From Scandinavium sp051650185 (lineage in GTDB: Bacteria; Pseudomonadota; Gammaproteobacteria; Enterobacterales; Enterobacteriaceae): a stretch of 25,770 bases of DNA. Under the pieces are notes generated by a model that had not been told where the DNA came from, searched no databases, and worked only from the letters and a program-made list of their open reading frames with translations. How positions within the stretch are numbered: position 1 is the first letter of the stretch; each line of letters starts with the position of its first letter. Location of the stretch: positions 1-25,770 of the forward strand of contig NZ_JBOFIN010000097.1 of assembly GCF_051650185.1 (NCBI RefSeq), written 5' to 3'. The translations under genes and the position numbers were made by a program. Positions 14,879 to 22,580 of this stretch are shown here, piece after piece.

Positions 14879-17512
14879 ATGAAAGCTGTATCTCGCGTTC
14901 ACATCACCCCGCACATGCACTGGGACCGTGAGTGGTACTTCACCACCGAAGAGTCGCGCATTCTGCTGGTCAACAACATGGAAGAGATCCTGACTCGTCT
15001 TGAGCAGGACGAGGAGTACAAGTACTACGTACTCGATGGACAAACGTCGATTCTTGAGGACTATTTCGCGGTCAAACCGGAAAACAAAGAGCGCCTTAAA
15101 AGGCTTGTGCAGGCCGGGAAATTGATTATCGGCCCATGGTATACGCAGACGGACACCACCGTTGTGGCGGGTGAGTCGATAGTGCGTAACCTGATGTACG
15201 GCATGCGCGATTGCCTGGCGTTTGGCGAACCGATGAAGATTGGCTATCTGCCGGATTCGTTTGGCATGTCCGGACAATTGCCGCACATCTATAACGGTTT
15301 CGGCATTAAGCGCGCGATGTTCTGGCGTGGGTGCTCTGAGCGTCATGGCACTGATAAAACAGAGTTCCTCTGGCAGAGTCAGGACGGCAGCGAAGTGGTC
15401 GCGCAGGTGCTGCCCTTGGGCTACGCGATTGGTAAGTACTTACCGGAGGACGAAGCGGGGTTACGCAAACGCCTCGACAGCTATTTCGACGTGCTGGAAA
15501 AAGCCTCACAAACCAAAGAGATTTTGCTGCCGAACGGTCACGACCAGATGCCACTCCAGCAAAACATTTTCGCCGTGATGAACAAGCTGCGTGAAATTTA
15601 TCCGCAGCGTGAATTTGTGATGAGCCGCTTTGAAGAGGTGTTTGAGCAAATTGAAAAACAGCGTGAGCAACTGGCGACGCTAAGCGGCGAGTTTAACGAC
15701 GGCAAATACATGCGCGTTCACCGCACCATTGGTTCAACGCGGATGGACATCAAAATCGCCCACGCGCGGATTGAGAACAAAATCGTTAACTTGCTGGAAC
15801 CCCTGGCCACACTCGCCTGGACACTGGGCTTTGAGTATCACCATGGCCTGCTGGAAAAAATGTGGAAAGAGATCCTCAAAAACCACGCGCACGACAGCAT
15901 CGGCTGCTGCTGTAGCGACAAGGTTCACCGGGAAATCATGAGTCGCTTCTGGCTGGCGGAAGACATGGCCGACAGCCTGATCACCTTCTATATGCGTAAA
16001 ATCGTCGACAACATGGCGCAGAGTGATGGCGACAAACTGACGCTGTTTAACCTGATGCCGTGGTCGCGTGATGAGGTGGTGAATACGACACTCCGCCTGC
16101 GTGCCAGTAAATTTCGTCTTGTGGATAGTGAAGGGCAGGACGTGCCGTACTTCATCCGTGATAAGCGTGAAATAGACCCTGGGCTGGTGGACCGTCAGAT
16201 TGTCCATTACGGCAACTACGAGCCGTTTATGGAGTATGACATTCAGCTGCGTCAGGTGTTGCCAGCGATGGGCTGGCTGACGTTGCGCATTGTGGCGGGT
16301 GAAGATGGGCCGCAAGTGACGGTGCCGAAGGCCAGCGAGGCATTGCTGGAAAACAGCTACTGGCGAATCACGCTCAACGGCGACGGGACGCTGAAGCTGG
16401 AGGATAAAGAAAGCGGTCTGGTTTATGACCGTGTGCTGGAGTTTGAGGATGGCTCTGATGATGGCGATGAGTATGACTACTCGCCTTCACGTGAAGAGTG
16501 GTTGCTTACCAGCGCTCAGGGGAAACATCGTCATACCGTAACGCACGATGCCTGGCAGAGCAGGGCAGTCCTGCGCACGACAATGGCGGTGCCAGCTAAT
16601 CTGGCGGAACGTTCCGCTCGCAAAACCAGTGGTTCTCTGACGTTTGAAACAACGGTTGTATTGAGCCATCACAGCCGCCGTGTGGAATTTGACGTCAAAA
16701 TCCTCAATCAGGCCGACGATCACCGCGTTCGCGTGCGTATTCCTGTGCCTTATAAAACGGACCGTGTGCTGACAGATATTCAATTCGGATCGCTTTCGCG
16801 CCCGGTTCAGGATGAGGCGATGAACGTCTGGGAAGCGGAAGGCTGGAAAGAAGCGCCGGTTCCGGTATGGAATTTCCTGAATTATTCAGCCTTACAGAAT
16901 GGACGTAACGGCCTGGCGTTGTTCAGTGAAGGCCTGCGTGAAGTTGAAGTTATCGGCGAAGAGAAAAGTATGTTTGCGCTGACGCTGCTGCGCGGGGTAG
17001 GGCTGCTGGGTAAGGAAGATCTGCTGCTGCGTCCGGGTCGTCCTTCCGGCATTAAAATGCCGGTTCCGGACTCGCAGGTTCACGGAGAGCTGGTTTGTCG
17101 CTTCAGTCTGATGCCATTCAGCGGCTCGCCGCTGGATACGGGAGTGGCTCAGCAGGCGAAAAGCTGGCTGACCCCGGTGCAGTGCTACAACAAAATCCCG
17201 TGGGATGCGATGAAACTCAACCGCACTGCGATTACGGTGCCAGAAAGCTACAGCCTGTTCACGTTACCGGCCACCGGTTGCCAGTTGAGTGCCATGAAGA
17301 AAGCAGAAGACAGCGAAGCGTTGGTTCTGCGTTTGTTCAACCCTTCGGACAGCGAGGCGTGTGAAACCCGTGTGGCGTTTAACGAGCGCCAGTTGCAAGG
17401 CATCGAGACGGGAATGGATGAGCATCCGTTGCCACAGGGTTGTGATATGGCAGACAAGCCGGTGGCGTTTGCCCCCAGCCAGTCACGCAGCTGGCGTTTT
17501 GAGCTTGCTTAA
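14879..17512 (+). CDS. mngB: Alpha-mannosidase MngB (glycoside hydrolase family 38)
   Basis: Cytoplasmic hydrolase that releases mannose 6-phosphate and glycerate from the imported 6-phosphomannosylglycerate. The 877 residues equal E. coli MngB in length, with high similarity throughout. The N-terminal GH38 domain has HMHWDREWYF, with His14 and Asp16 as predicted zinc ligands by family comparison. YLPDSFGMSGQLP has Asp126 as the probable nucleophile, and NHAHDSIGCCCSDKVHRE is a further active-site segment. The C-terminal beta-rich half is more divergent. No signal peptide is present, in line with action on a PTS product. It is co-transcribed with mngA and ends at a strong terminator 21 bases downstream. 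Confidence 0.97.
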   Translation: MKAVSRVHITPHMHWDREWYFTTEESRILLVNNMEEILTRLEQDEEYKYYVLDGQTSILEDYFAVKPENKERLKRLVQAGKLIIGPWYTQTDTTVVAGESIVRNLMYGMRDCLAFGEPMKIGYLPDSFGMSGQLPHIYNGFGIKRAMFWRGCSERHGTDKTEFLWQSQDGSEVVAQVLPLGYAIGKYLPEDEAGLRKRLDSYFDVLEKASQTKEILLPNGHDQMPLQQNIFAVMNKLREIYPQREFVMSRFEEVFEQIEKQREQLATLSGEFNDGKYMRVHRTIGSTRMDIKIAHARIENKIVNLLEPLATLAWTLGFEYHHGLLEKMWKEILKNHAHDSIGCCCSDKVHREIMSRFWLAEDMADSLITFYMRKIVDNMAQSDGDKLTLFNLMPWSRDEVVNTTLRLRASKFRLVDSEGQDVPYFIRDKREIDPGLVDRQIVHYGNYEPFMEYDIQLRQVLPAMGWLTLRIVAGEDGPQVTVPKASEALLENSYWRITLNGDGTLKLEDKESGLVYDRVLEFEDGSDDGDEYDYSPSREEWLLTSAQGKHRHTVTHDAWQSRAVLRTTMAVPANLAERSARKTSGSLTFETTVVLSHHSRRVEFDVKILNQADDHRVRVRIPVPYKTDRVLTDIQFGSLSRPVQDEAMNVWEAEGWKEAPVPVWNFLNYSALQNGRNGLALFSEGLREVEVIGEEKSMFALTLLRGVGLLGKEDLLLRPGRPSGIKMPVPDSQVHGELVCRFSLMPFSGSPLDTGVAQQAKSWLTPVQCYNKIPWDAMKLNRTAITVPESYSLFTLPATGCQLSAMKKAEDSEALVLRLFNPSDSEACETRVAFNERQLQGIETGMDEHPLPQGCDMADKPVAFAPSQSRSWRFELA

Positions 17513-17532
17513 TATCCCGGCAAATGAGTCAT

Positions 17533-17562
17533 GGCCGCGCACTGCGCGGCCTTTTTGTTTTC
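17533..17562 (+). terminator. Intrinsic terminator after mngB
   Basis: An 8-bp GC-only stem (GGCCGCGC with GCGCGGCC) and a 3-base ACT loop are followed by TTTTTGTTTTCT. It is a strong Rho-independent terminator closing the mngAB operon. Confidence 0.9.
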
Positions 17563-17750
17563 TGAGGTAGTTACGCTGCGGTGTTAATTATTAAATTCTT
17601 TATGGTGAATGAAATGTAATAAAAAGAGGCTATACTTAGCCGCCAGCTAAAAACATTTGTTTTCCGCTGGCTTTCTAATGCATCCCGGTTCCTTGCCGTT
17701 TCGCTTGAGCCGTTAAATTTGAATAGCCTCACACTCTACTTCCCTCTTAT

Positions 17751-17764
17751 TTGATAACCATCAA
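17751..17764. promoter_or_regulatory. FNR box, upstream copy
   Basis: TTGATAACCATCAA is an exact match to the FNR consensus TTGAT-N4-ATCAA. It lies about 150 bases upstream of the predicted cydA start of transcription, further upstream than the two boxes spaced as in E. coli. Confidence 0.6.
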
Positions 17765-17845
17765 TGTCATGCTGAAAACATGTTTTTAACATTGATTTTA
17801 CTATGCGCCATCAAATGCATACACAATTAACATGTGATTGTAAAA

Positions 17846-17859
17846 TTGATTTAAATCAA
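17846..17859. promoter_or_regulatory. FNR box near -53 of the cyd promoter
   Basis: TTGATTTAAATCAA is a perfect palindromic FNR consensus. It is centred 52 bases from the weaker box at 17898-17911. That spacing matches the pair reported for E. coli cyd (centred near -53 and -1), which repress the promoter in anoxia. Confidence 0.72.
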
Positions 17860-17869
17860 AGCGTAATCC

Positions 17870-17899
17870 TTGGAAAAGAGCCATCAAAAGCGGTAAATT
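17870..17899 (+). promoter_or_regulatory. Predicted cydA promoter (P1-like)
   Basis: A -35 candidate TTGGAA (17870-17875) and a -10 candidate TAAATT (17894-17899) are separated by 18 bases, each matching 4 of 6 consensus positions. Transcription would start near 17906. This puts the flanking FNR boxes close to -53 and -1, which is the main support for the call. Confidence 0.5.
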
Positions 17900-17911
17900 G
17901 TCGTCGATCAA
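17898..17911. promoter_or_regulatory. Second FNR-like box overlapping the predicted start site
   Basis: TTGTCGTCGATCAA matches 8 of 10 specified positions of the FNR consensus. It overlaps the predicted start of transcription and the edge of the -10, a position suited to repression without oxygen. Confidence 0.5.
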
Positions 17912-18095
17912 AGTGGTCGAAAACTGGCATCTTAGCTATAAATTGATCAGCGTCGAAAAACGCAAAAATGGGTCAAGAAAAACCTGTTTATTGTAAGGGT
18001 TTTACGGCGTAATATATTGACGGGATCAATTTGGGTTTTTTATTAACGTATTTGCAACCTTTACTCAGGGTCTTTTTCACTTTGTGAGGAATGCC

Positions 18096-18149
18096 GTGAA
18101 GCGGGAGCAAATCATTTTGTATTGGGGCATGCGTGTGAATCCTTTCTAA
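18096..18149 (+). CDS. Putative 17-residue leader peptide ahead of cydA
   Basis: A GTG-initiated ORF of 17 codons (starting VKREQIILYW, ending VNPF then TAA). It has a good TGAGGA ribosome binding site five bases before the GTG, and lies 46 bases before cydA. No function is known to me. It could be a translated upstream ORF influencing cydA expression, a small protein, or chance. The well-placed ribosome binding site is the only support beyond the open frame. Confidence 0.35.
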   Translation: MKREQIILYWGMRVNPF

Positions 18150-18194
18150 CGGGGATCACTCTCGGAGTCTTCATGCGATGAGCAAGGAGTCATG

Positions 18195-19763
18195 ATGTTT
18201 GATATAGTCGAACTGTCGCGCTTACAGTTTGCCTTGACCGCGATGTACCACTTCCTTTTTGTGCCACTGACGCTCGGTATGGCGTTCCTGCTGGCCATCA
18301 TGGAAACGGTTTACGTCCTTTCCGGCAAACAGATTTATAAAGATATGACCAAGTTCTGGGGCAAGTTGTTTGGTATCAACTTCGCTCTGGGTGTGGCAAC
18401 CGGCCTGACCATGGAGTTCCAGTTCGGGACTAACTGGTCTTACTATTCCCACTATGTGGGCGATATCTTCGGTGCGCCGCTGGCCATTGAAGGGCTGATG
18501 GCCTTCTTCCTCGAATCCACCTTTGTAGGTCTGTTCTTCTTCGGTTGGGATCGTCTCGGTAAAGTTCAGCACATGGCTGTGACCTGGCTTGTGGCGTTAG
18601 GGTCTAACCTGTCCGCGCTGTGGATCCTCGTCGCTAACGGCTGGATGCAGAACCCGGTCGCCTCAGACTTCAACTTCGAAACCATGCGCATGGAGATGGT
18701 GAGCTTCTCCGAGCTTATCCTGAACCCGGTTGCTCAGGTGAAATTCGTTCACACTGTCGCTTCTGGCTATGTCTGCGGTGCAATGTTCGTTCTGGGCATC
18801 AGCTCTTACTATATGCTCCGTAACCGTGATTTTGCTTTCGCGAAACGTTCTTTCGCCATCGCGGCAAGTTTCGGTATGGCGGCAATCCTCTCTGTTATCG
18901 TGCTGGGTGATGAATCCGGTTACGAAATGGGCGACGTACAGAAAACCAAACTCGCCGCTATCGAAGCAGAGTGGGAAACCCAGCCTGCACCTGCGGCATT
19001 TACGCTGTTTGGTGTTCCGGACCAGGACGCACAGAAAAACCATCTGCAGATTCAGATCCCTTACGCGTTGGGCATTATCGCCACCCGTTCTGTGGATAAG
19101 CAGGTGACCGGCCTGAAAGAGCTGATGGTTCAGCACGAAGAGCGTATTCGTAACGGCATGAAGGCTTACAAACTGCTGGAAGAACTGCGTGCTGGCTCGG
19201 CCGATCAGTCCGTGCGTAACGAATTCAACGAAGTGAAGAAAGATTTGGGCTACGGTCTGCTGTTGAAACGTTACACCCCGAACGTGACGGACGCTACAGA
19301 AGCGCAAATTCAGCAGGCAACCAAAGACTCCATTCCTCGTGTCGCACCGCTGTACTTTGCCTTCCGCATCATGGTTGCCTGCGGCATCCTCATGTTGGGC
19401 ATTATCGCCGCCTGTTTCTGGACGGTGATTCGTAACCGCATCGGCAGCAAAAAATGGCTGCTGCGCGCCTGTCTGTACGGGATCCCTCTGCCGTGGATTG
19501 CAATCGAATCTGGCTGGTTTGTTGCTGAATATGGCCGCCAACCGTGGGCGATTGGTGAGGTGTTGCCAACCGCTGTAGCGAATTCCTCGCTCACAGCCGG
19601 TGACCTGATCTTCTCGATGGTGCTGATTTGCGGCCTGTACACCGTGTTCCTGATTGCTGAACTGTTCCTGATGTTCAAATTCGCTCGTCTGGGGCCTAGC
19701 AGTCTGAAAACCGGTCGTTACCACTATGAGCAGACCCCAGTGTCTGGTCAGCCGGCACGCTAA
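18195..19763 (+). CDS. cydA: Cytochrome bd-I ubiquinol oxidase subunit I CydA
   Basis: Heme-bearing subunit of cytochrome bd, a high-affinity quinol oxidase that reduces oxygen to water and generates proton-motive force without pumping. The 522-residue protein has His19 (AMYHF), the b595 ligand in E. coli numbering. By alignment without gaps it keeps His186 and Met393 for heme b558, the GRQPW motif, and the periplasmic Q-loop region after about residue 255. Nine transmembrane segments are expected. ATGs lie at 18192 and 18195. The second sits five bases from AAGGAG and gives the E. coli length, whereas the first would be only two bases away. cydB follows after 15 bases. Confidence 0.98.
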   Translation: MFDIVELSRLQFALTAMYHFLFVPLTLGMAFLLAIMETVYVLSGKQIYKDMTKFWGKLFGINFALGVATGLTMEFQFGTNWSYYSHYVGDIFGAPLAIEGLMAFFLESTFVGLFFFGWDRLGKVQHMAVTWLVALGSNLSALWILVANGWMQNPVASDFNFETMRMEMVSFSELILNPVAQVKFVHTVASGYVCGAMFVLGISSYYMLRNRDFAFAKRSFAIAASFGMAAILSVIVLGDESGYEMGDVQKTKLAAIEAEWETQPAPAAFTLFGVPDQDAQKNHLQIQIPYALGIIATRSVDKQVTGLKELMVQHEERIRNGMKAYKLLEELRAGSADQSVRNEFNEVKKDLGYGLLLKRYTPNVTDATEAQIQQATKDSIPRVAPLYFAFRIMVACGILMLGIIAACFWTVIRNRIGSKKWLLRACLYGIPLPWIAIESGWFVAEYGRQPWAIGEVLPTAVANSSLTAGDLIFSMVLICGLYTVFLIAELFLMFKFARLGPSSLKTGRYHYEQTPVSGQPAR

Positions 19764-19778
19764 GACAGGAGTCGTCAA

Positions 19779-20918
19779 ATGTTCGATTATGAAGTATTGC
19801 GTTTTATCTGGTGGCTGCTGGTTGGCATTCTGCTGATCGGCTTTGCGGTCGCCGACGGGTTTGACATGGGGGTGGGCATGCTCACCCGTTTCCTCGGTCG
19901 TAACGACACCGAGCGTCGAATCATGATTAACTCCATCGCTCCGCACTGGGACGGTAACCAGGTGTGGCTGATTACTGCAGGTGGCGCACTGTTCGCTGCC
20001 TGGCCGATGATCTATGCCGCCGCGTTCTCCGGCTTCTATGTGGCGATGATCCTGGTCCTGGCGTCTTTATTCTTCCGTCCGGTTGGTTTTGACTACCGTT
20101 CCAAGATTGAAGACACCCGCTGGCGTAACCTGTGGGACTGGGGCATTTTCATCGGGAGCTTCGTGCCGCCGCTGGTTATCGGCGTGGCCTTCGGCAACCT
20201 GCTGCAGGGTGTACCGTTCCATCTGGATGAGTACATGCGACTTTACTACACCGGTAACTTCTTCCAGTTGCTGAATCCGTTTGGCCTGCTGGCGGGGATT
20301 GTCAGTGCAGCAATGATCCTGACTCAGGGCGCAACCTATCTGCAGATGCGTACTGTGGGTGAGCTGCACTTGCGTACTCGTGCGGTCTCTCAGGTTGCCG
20401 CGCTGGTCACTCTGGTGTGCTTCGCTCTGGCGGGCGTTTGGGTTTACTACGGTATTGACGGTTATGTGGTGAAATCCGTTCTGGATCATCACGCAGCATC
20501 TAACCCACTGACCAAAGAAGTGGTGCGTGAAGCAGGTGCATGGATGGTGAACTTTAACAACATGCCAGCCCTGTGGGCGATCCCTGCTCTGGGTGTGATT
20601 TTGCCGTTGCTGACTGTGGTGACGTCTCGTGCAGATAAGGGCGCCTGGGCGTTCCTGTTCTCCTCACTGACGCTGGCGTGCATCATCCTGACTGCCGGGA
20701 TTGCGATGTTCCCGTTCATCATGCCGTCCAGCACCATGCTGAATGCGAGCCTGACGATGTGGGATGCGACGTCCAGCCAGCTGACGCTGAATGTCATGAC
20801 CTACGCAGCGATGGTGTTCGTACCGATTATCCTGCTGTACACCACCTGGTGTTACTGGAAGATGTTCGGGCGTATCACCAAAGAAGATATCGAACGCAAC
20901 ACCCATTCTCTGTACTAA
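19779..20918 (+). CDS. cydB: Cytochrome bd-I ubiquinol oxidase subunit II CydB
   Basis: Second large subunit of cytochrome bd, structurally related to CydA but without its own hemes. The 379-residue protein, the same length as in E. coli, has a string of transmembrane helices. Conserved segments include FAVADGFDMGVGMLTRF and NSIAPHWDGNQVWL (Asp58), plus GVAFGNLLQGVPF. E. coli has Thr where this protein has Ala25 in AVADGF, as I recall it. It has an AGGAG ribosome binding site and lies 14 bases before cydX. Confidence 0.98.
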   Translation: MFDYEVLRFIWWLLVGILLIGFAVADGFDMGVGMLTRFLGRNDTERRIMINSIAPHWDGNQVWLITAGGALFAAWPMIYAAAFSGFYVAMILVLASLFFRPVGFDYRSKIEDTRWRNLWDWGIFIGSFVPPLVIGVAFGNLLQGVPFHLDEYMRLYYTGNFFQLLNPFGLLAGIVSAAMILTQGATYLQMRTVGELHLRTRAVSQVAALVTLVCFALAGVWVYYGIDGYVVKSVLDHHAASNPLTKEVVREAGAWMVNFNNMPALWAIPALGVILPLLTVVTSRADKGAWAFLFSSLTLACIILTAGIAMFPFIMPSSTMLNASLTMWDATSSQLTLNVMTYAAMVFVPIILLYTTWCYWKMFGRITKEDIERNTHSLY

Positions 20919-20932
20919 GTAAGGAGCAACAT

Positions 20933-21040
20933 ATGTGGTACTTCGCATGGATTCTGGGAACGCTTCTGGCCTGTGCATTTGGTGTCATCACCGCGCTGGC
21001 GCTGGAGCATGTTGAGTCCGGACAGCAAGAAGATCATTAA
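20933..21040 (+). CDS. cydX: Cytochrome bd-I small subunit CydX
   Basis: A 35-residue single-pass membrane protein needed in E. coli for stability and activity of cytochrome bd. It begins MWYFAWILGTLLAC, has one hydrophobic helix (about 3-24), and continues ALEHVESG before a short polar tail. E. coli CydX has 37 residues with the same core, and the difference is in the tail. AAGGAG lies eight bases before the ATG. The stop overlaps the ybgE start by one base. The reading frame also lies inside a longer meaningless open frame, so automated callers may miss the start. Confidence 0.95.
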   Translation: MWYFAWILGTLLACAFGVITALALEHVESGQQEDH

Positions 21041-21333
21041 TGACTAAAATTATCGCAACGTTATATGCGGTAATGGACAAGGGCCCTTTAAGGGCCCTTT
21101 CCTTACTGATGGCATTAGTGCTGGCAGGATGTATTTTCTGGGACCCATCACGCTTTGCGGCCAAAACCAGTGCGCTTGAAATCTGGCACGGCTTTCTCAT
21201 CATGTGGGCTGTTTGTGCTGGCGTGATCCACGGTGTGGGTTTTCGTCCGAAAGCGGTTCACTGGCAGGGAATTTTTTGCCCGCTGCTGGCTGACCTTGTT
21301 CTCCTTGCCGGGCTGATTTTCTTTTACGCCTGA
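21040..21333 (+). CDS. ybgE: Cyd operon protein YbgE
   Basis: Small inner-membrane protein of the cyd operon, with no defined biochemical role that I know of. The 97-residue sequence matches E. coli YbgE in length and order. It has three hydrophobic segments (about 17-32, 47-63 and 78-96) and the conserved FWDPSRFAAKTS and GVIHGVGFRP stretches. It starts one base inside the cydX stop. Codons 14-20 contain a tandem 11-base repeat that can fold into a hairpin. The position argues for a supporting role in cytochrome bd assembly or function. Confidence 0.94.
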   Translation: MTKIIATLYAVMDKGPLRALSLLMALVLAGCIFWDPSRFAAKTSALEIWHGFLIMWAVCAGVIHGVGFRPKAVHWQGIFCPLLADLVLLAGLIFFYA

Positions 21334-21355
21334 TTCAGAAACATCCGTTAATCGC

Positions 21356-21377
21356 TATGGGCTTGTACAAGCCCATA
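21356..21377. repeat. 22-base perfect palindrome between ybgE and ybgC
   Basis: Perfect inverted repeat beginning TATGGGCTTG with GTAC at its centre. As RNA it forms a 9-bp stem with a GUAC loop. A + strand U-tract is lacking (AAAATTTAC follows), so it is at best a weak terminator for the cyd operon. It may be a protein-binding palindrome or an mRNA end-protecting structure. Confidence 0.5.
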
Positions 21378-21483
21378 AAAATTTACTCTCCGTTTACTTT
21401 CCCCCATTCCAAACCATCATTCCCGCGCGTATAGTAGCGAAGTTTGAAAGCCCTAAATATTTTTTGCATTACCGGGATGTAAA

Positions 21484-21888
21484 GTGAATACAACGCTGTT
21501 TCGATGGCCGGTTCGTGTCTATTACGAAGACACCGATGCCGGTGGTGTGGTTTACCACGCCAGCTACGTCGCTTTCTATGAAAGAGCACGCACTGAGATG
21601 CTGCGCCACCATCACTTTAGCCAGCAAGTTCTGCTGGCTGAACGCGTTGCCTTCGTGGTACGCAAGATGACGCTGGAGTATTTTGCCCCCGCCAGACTCG
21701 ACGACATGCTCGAAGTCCAAACGGAAATTACAGCGATGCGTGGCACCTCTCTGGTTTTCACGCAGCGGATTGTCAACGCGGAAAATACAGTACTCAACGA
21801 AGCTGAAGTCCTGATTGTCTGTGTTGATCCACTCATAATGAAGCCTCGTGCGCTTCCCAAGTCTATTGTCGCGGAGTTTAAGCAGTGA
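21484..21888 (+). CDS. ybgC: Acyl-CoA thioesterase YbgC (4HBT family)
   Basis: Hot-dog fold thioesterase and first gene of the tol-pal cluster. The E. coli enzyme hydrolyses acyl-CoA thioesters. The 134-residue protein shows YYEDTDAGGVVYHASYVAFYERAR, with the catalytic Asp18 of the 4-hydroxybenzoyl-CoA thioesterase family. It has the same length as E. coli YbgC and very few changes. It starts with GTG, as does the E. coli gene. A TATAGT element at 21430-21435 is a possible -10 for the tol operon, with no good -35. Its stop overlaps the GTG of tolQ in a GTGA arrangement. Confidence 0.96.
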   Translation: MNTTLFRWPVRVYYEDTDAGGVVYHASYVAFYERARTEMLRHHHFSQQVLLAERVAFVVRKMTLEYFAPARLDDMLEVQTEITAMRGTSLVFTQRIVNAENTVLNEAEVLIVCVDPLIMKPRALPKSIVAEFKQ

Positions 21889-22577
21889 CTGACATGAATA
21901 TCCTTGATTTGTTCCTGAAGGCAGGCCTTCTGGTTAAACTTATCATGTTGATCTTGATTGGTTTTTCTATCGCTTCCTGGGCCATCATTATCCAGCGAAC
22001 GCGTATCCTCAATGCGGCAGGCCGCGAAGCTGAAGCGTTCGAAGACAAGTTCTGGTCCGGAATTGAACTGTCTCGTCTGTATCAGGAAAGCCAGGGGCGC
22101 CGCGATAATCTGACGGGTTCAGAGCAGATCTTCTACAGCGGCTTTAAAGAGTTCGCTCGACTGCATCGTGCGAACAGCCATGCGCCCGAAGCGATTGTGG
22201 AAGGGGCGTCGCGTGCGATGCGTATCTCCATGAACCGCGAACTGGAAAACCTCGAAAACCACATTCCTTTCCTTGGCACCGTAGGTTCCATCAGTCCTTA
22301 TATCGGTCTGTTTGGTACGGTGTGGGGGATCATGCACGCCTTTATCGCGCTCGGCGCGGTAAAAGTGGCCACGCTGCAGATGGTTGCTCCGGGTATCGCC
22401 GAAGCGCTGATCGCCACCGCGATTGGTCTGTTTGCCGCTATTCCGGCCGTTATGGCGTATAACCGCCTGAACCAGCGCGTGAACAAACTGGAACTGAATT
22501 ACGACAACTTTATGGAAGAGTTCACCGCGATTCTGCACCGTCAGGCGTTTACCACCAGCGAAAGCAACAAGGGGTAA
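21885..22577 (+). CDS. tolQ: Tol-Pal system proton channel protein TolQ
   Basis: Inner-membrane component of the TolQR motor, homologous to ExbB and MotA. It uses the proton-motive force to energise TolA. The 230-residue protein has three transmembrane segments (about 16-36, 137-157 and 170-192). The large cytoplasmic loop lies between the first two. The conserved GTVGSISPYIGLFGTVWGIMHAF region follows, with Thr and Pro residues lining the proton path in the family. It begins with GTG overlapping the ybgC stop by four bases; the next in-frame ATG is three codons on. tolR follows after three bases. Confidence 0.97.
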   Translation: MTDMNILDLFLKAGLLVKLIMLILIGFSIASWAIIIQRTRILNAAGREAEAFEDKFWSGIELSRLYQESQGRRDNLTGSEQIFYSGFKEFARLHRANSHAPEAIVEGASRAMRISMNRELENLENHIPFLGTVGSISPYIGLFGTVWGIMHAFIALGAVKVATLQMVAPGIAEALIATAIGLFAAIPAVMAYNRLNQRVNKLELNYDNFMEEFTAILHRQAFTTSESNKG

Positions 22578-22580
22578 ACC

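Larger units (their letters stand above)
17563..18194 (+). promoter_or_regulatory. cydA upstream regulatory region and leader
   Basis: This 632-base AT-rich stretch holds no full-size gene. It contains GTTAATTA (17583-17590) and two TTAACA elements (17786-17791 and 17827-17832) that resemble ArcA half-sites. Three FNR-like boxes and a plausible promoter follow, with a hairpin at 17642-17671 and a long leader from about 17906 to cydA. The leader includes two tiny ORFs (18096-18149 and 18173-18181). The arrangement agrees with the ArcA/FNR-controlled, long-leader cyd promoter of E. coli that I recall. The ArcA assignment is tentative because the motif is degenerate. Confidence 0.65.

Noticed and set aside
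18017..18029. Another FNR-like box (TTGAC-GGG-ATCAA)
   Set aside because: The gap between half-sites is one base too short for the FNR consensus and one position mismatches.
18663..19946. Open frame of 427 codons on the minus strand across cydA and the start of cydB
   Set aside because: Antisense shadow of two highly conserved genes. Composition is odd (many His and Gln) and no family is recognisable.
20678..21040. Open frame of 120 codons on the + strand ending with the CydX sequence
   Set aside because: Its first 85 codons are an out-of-frame reading of cydB. Only the last 35 codons, from the ATG at 20933 with its own ribosome binding site, are real (CydX).
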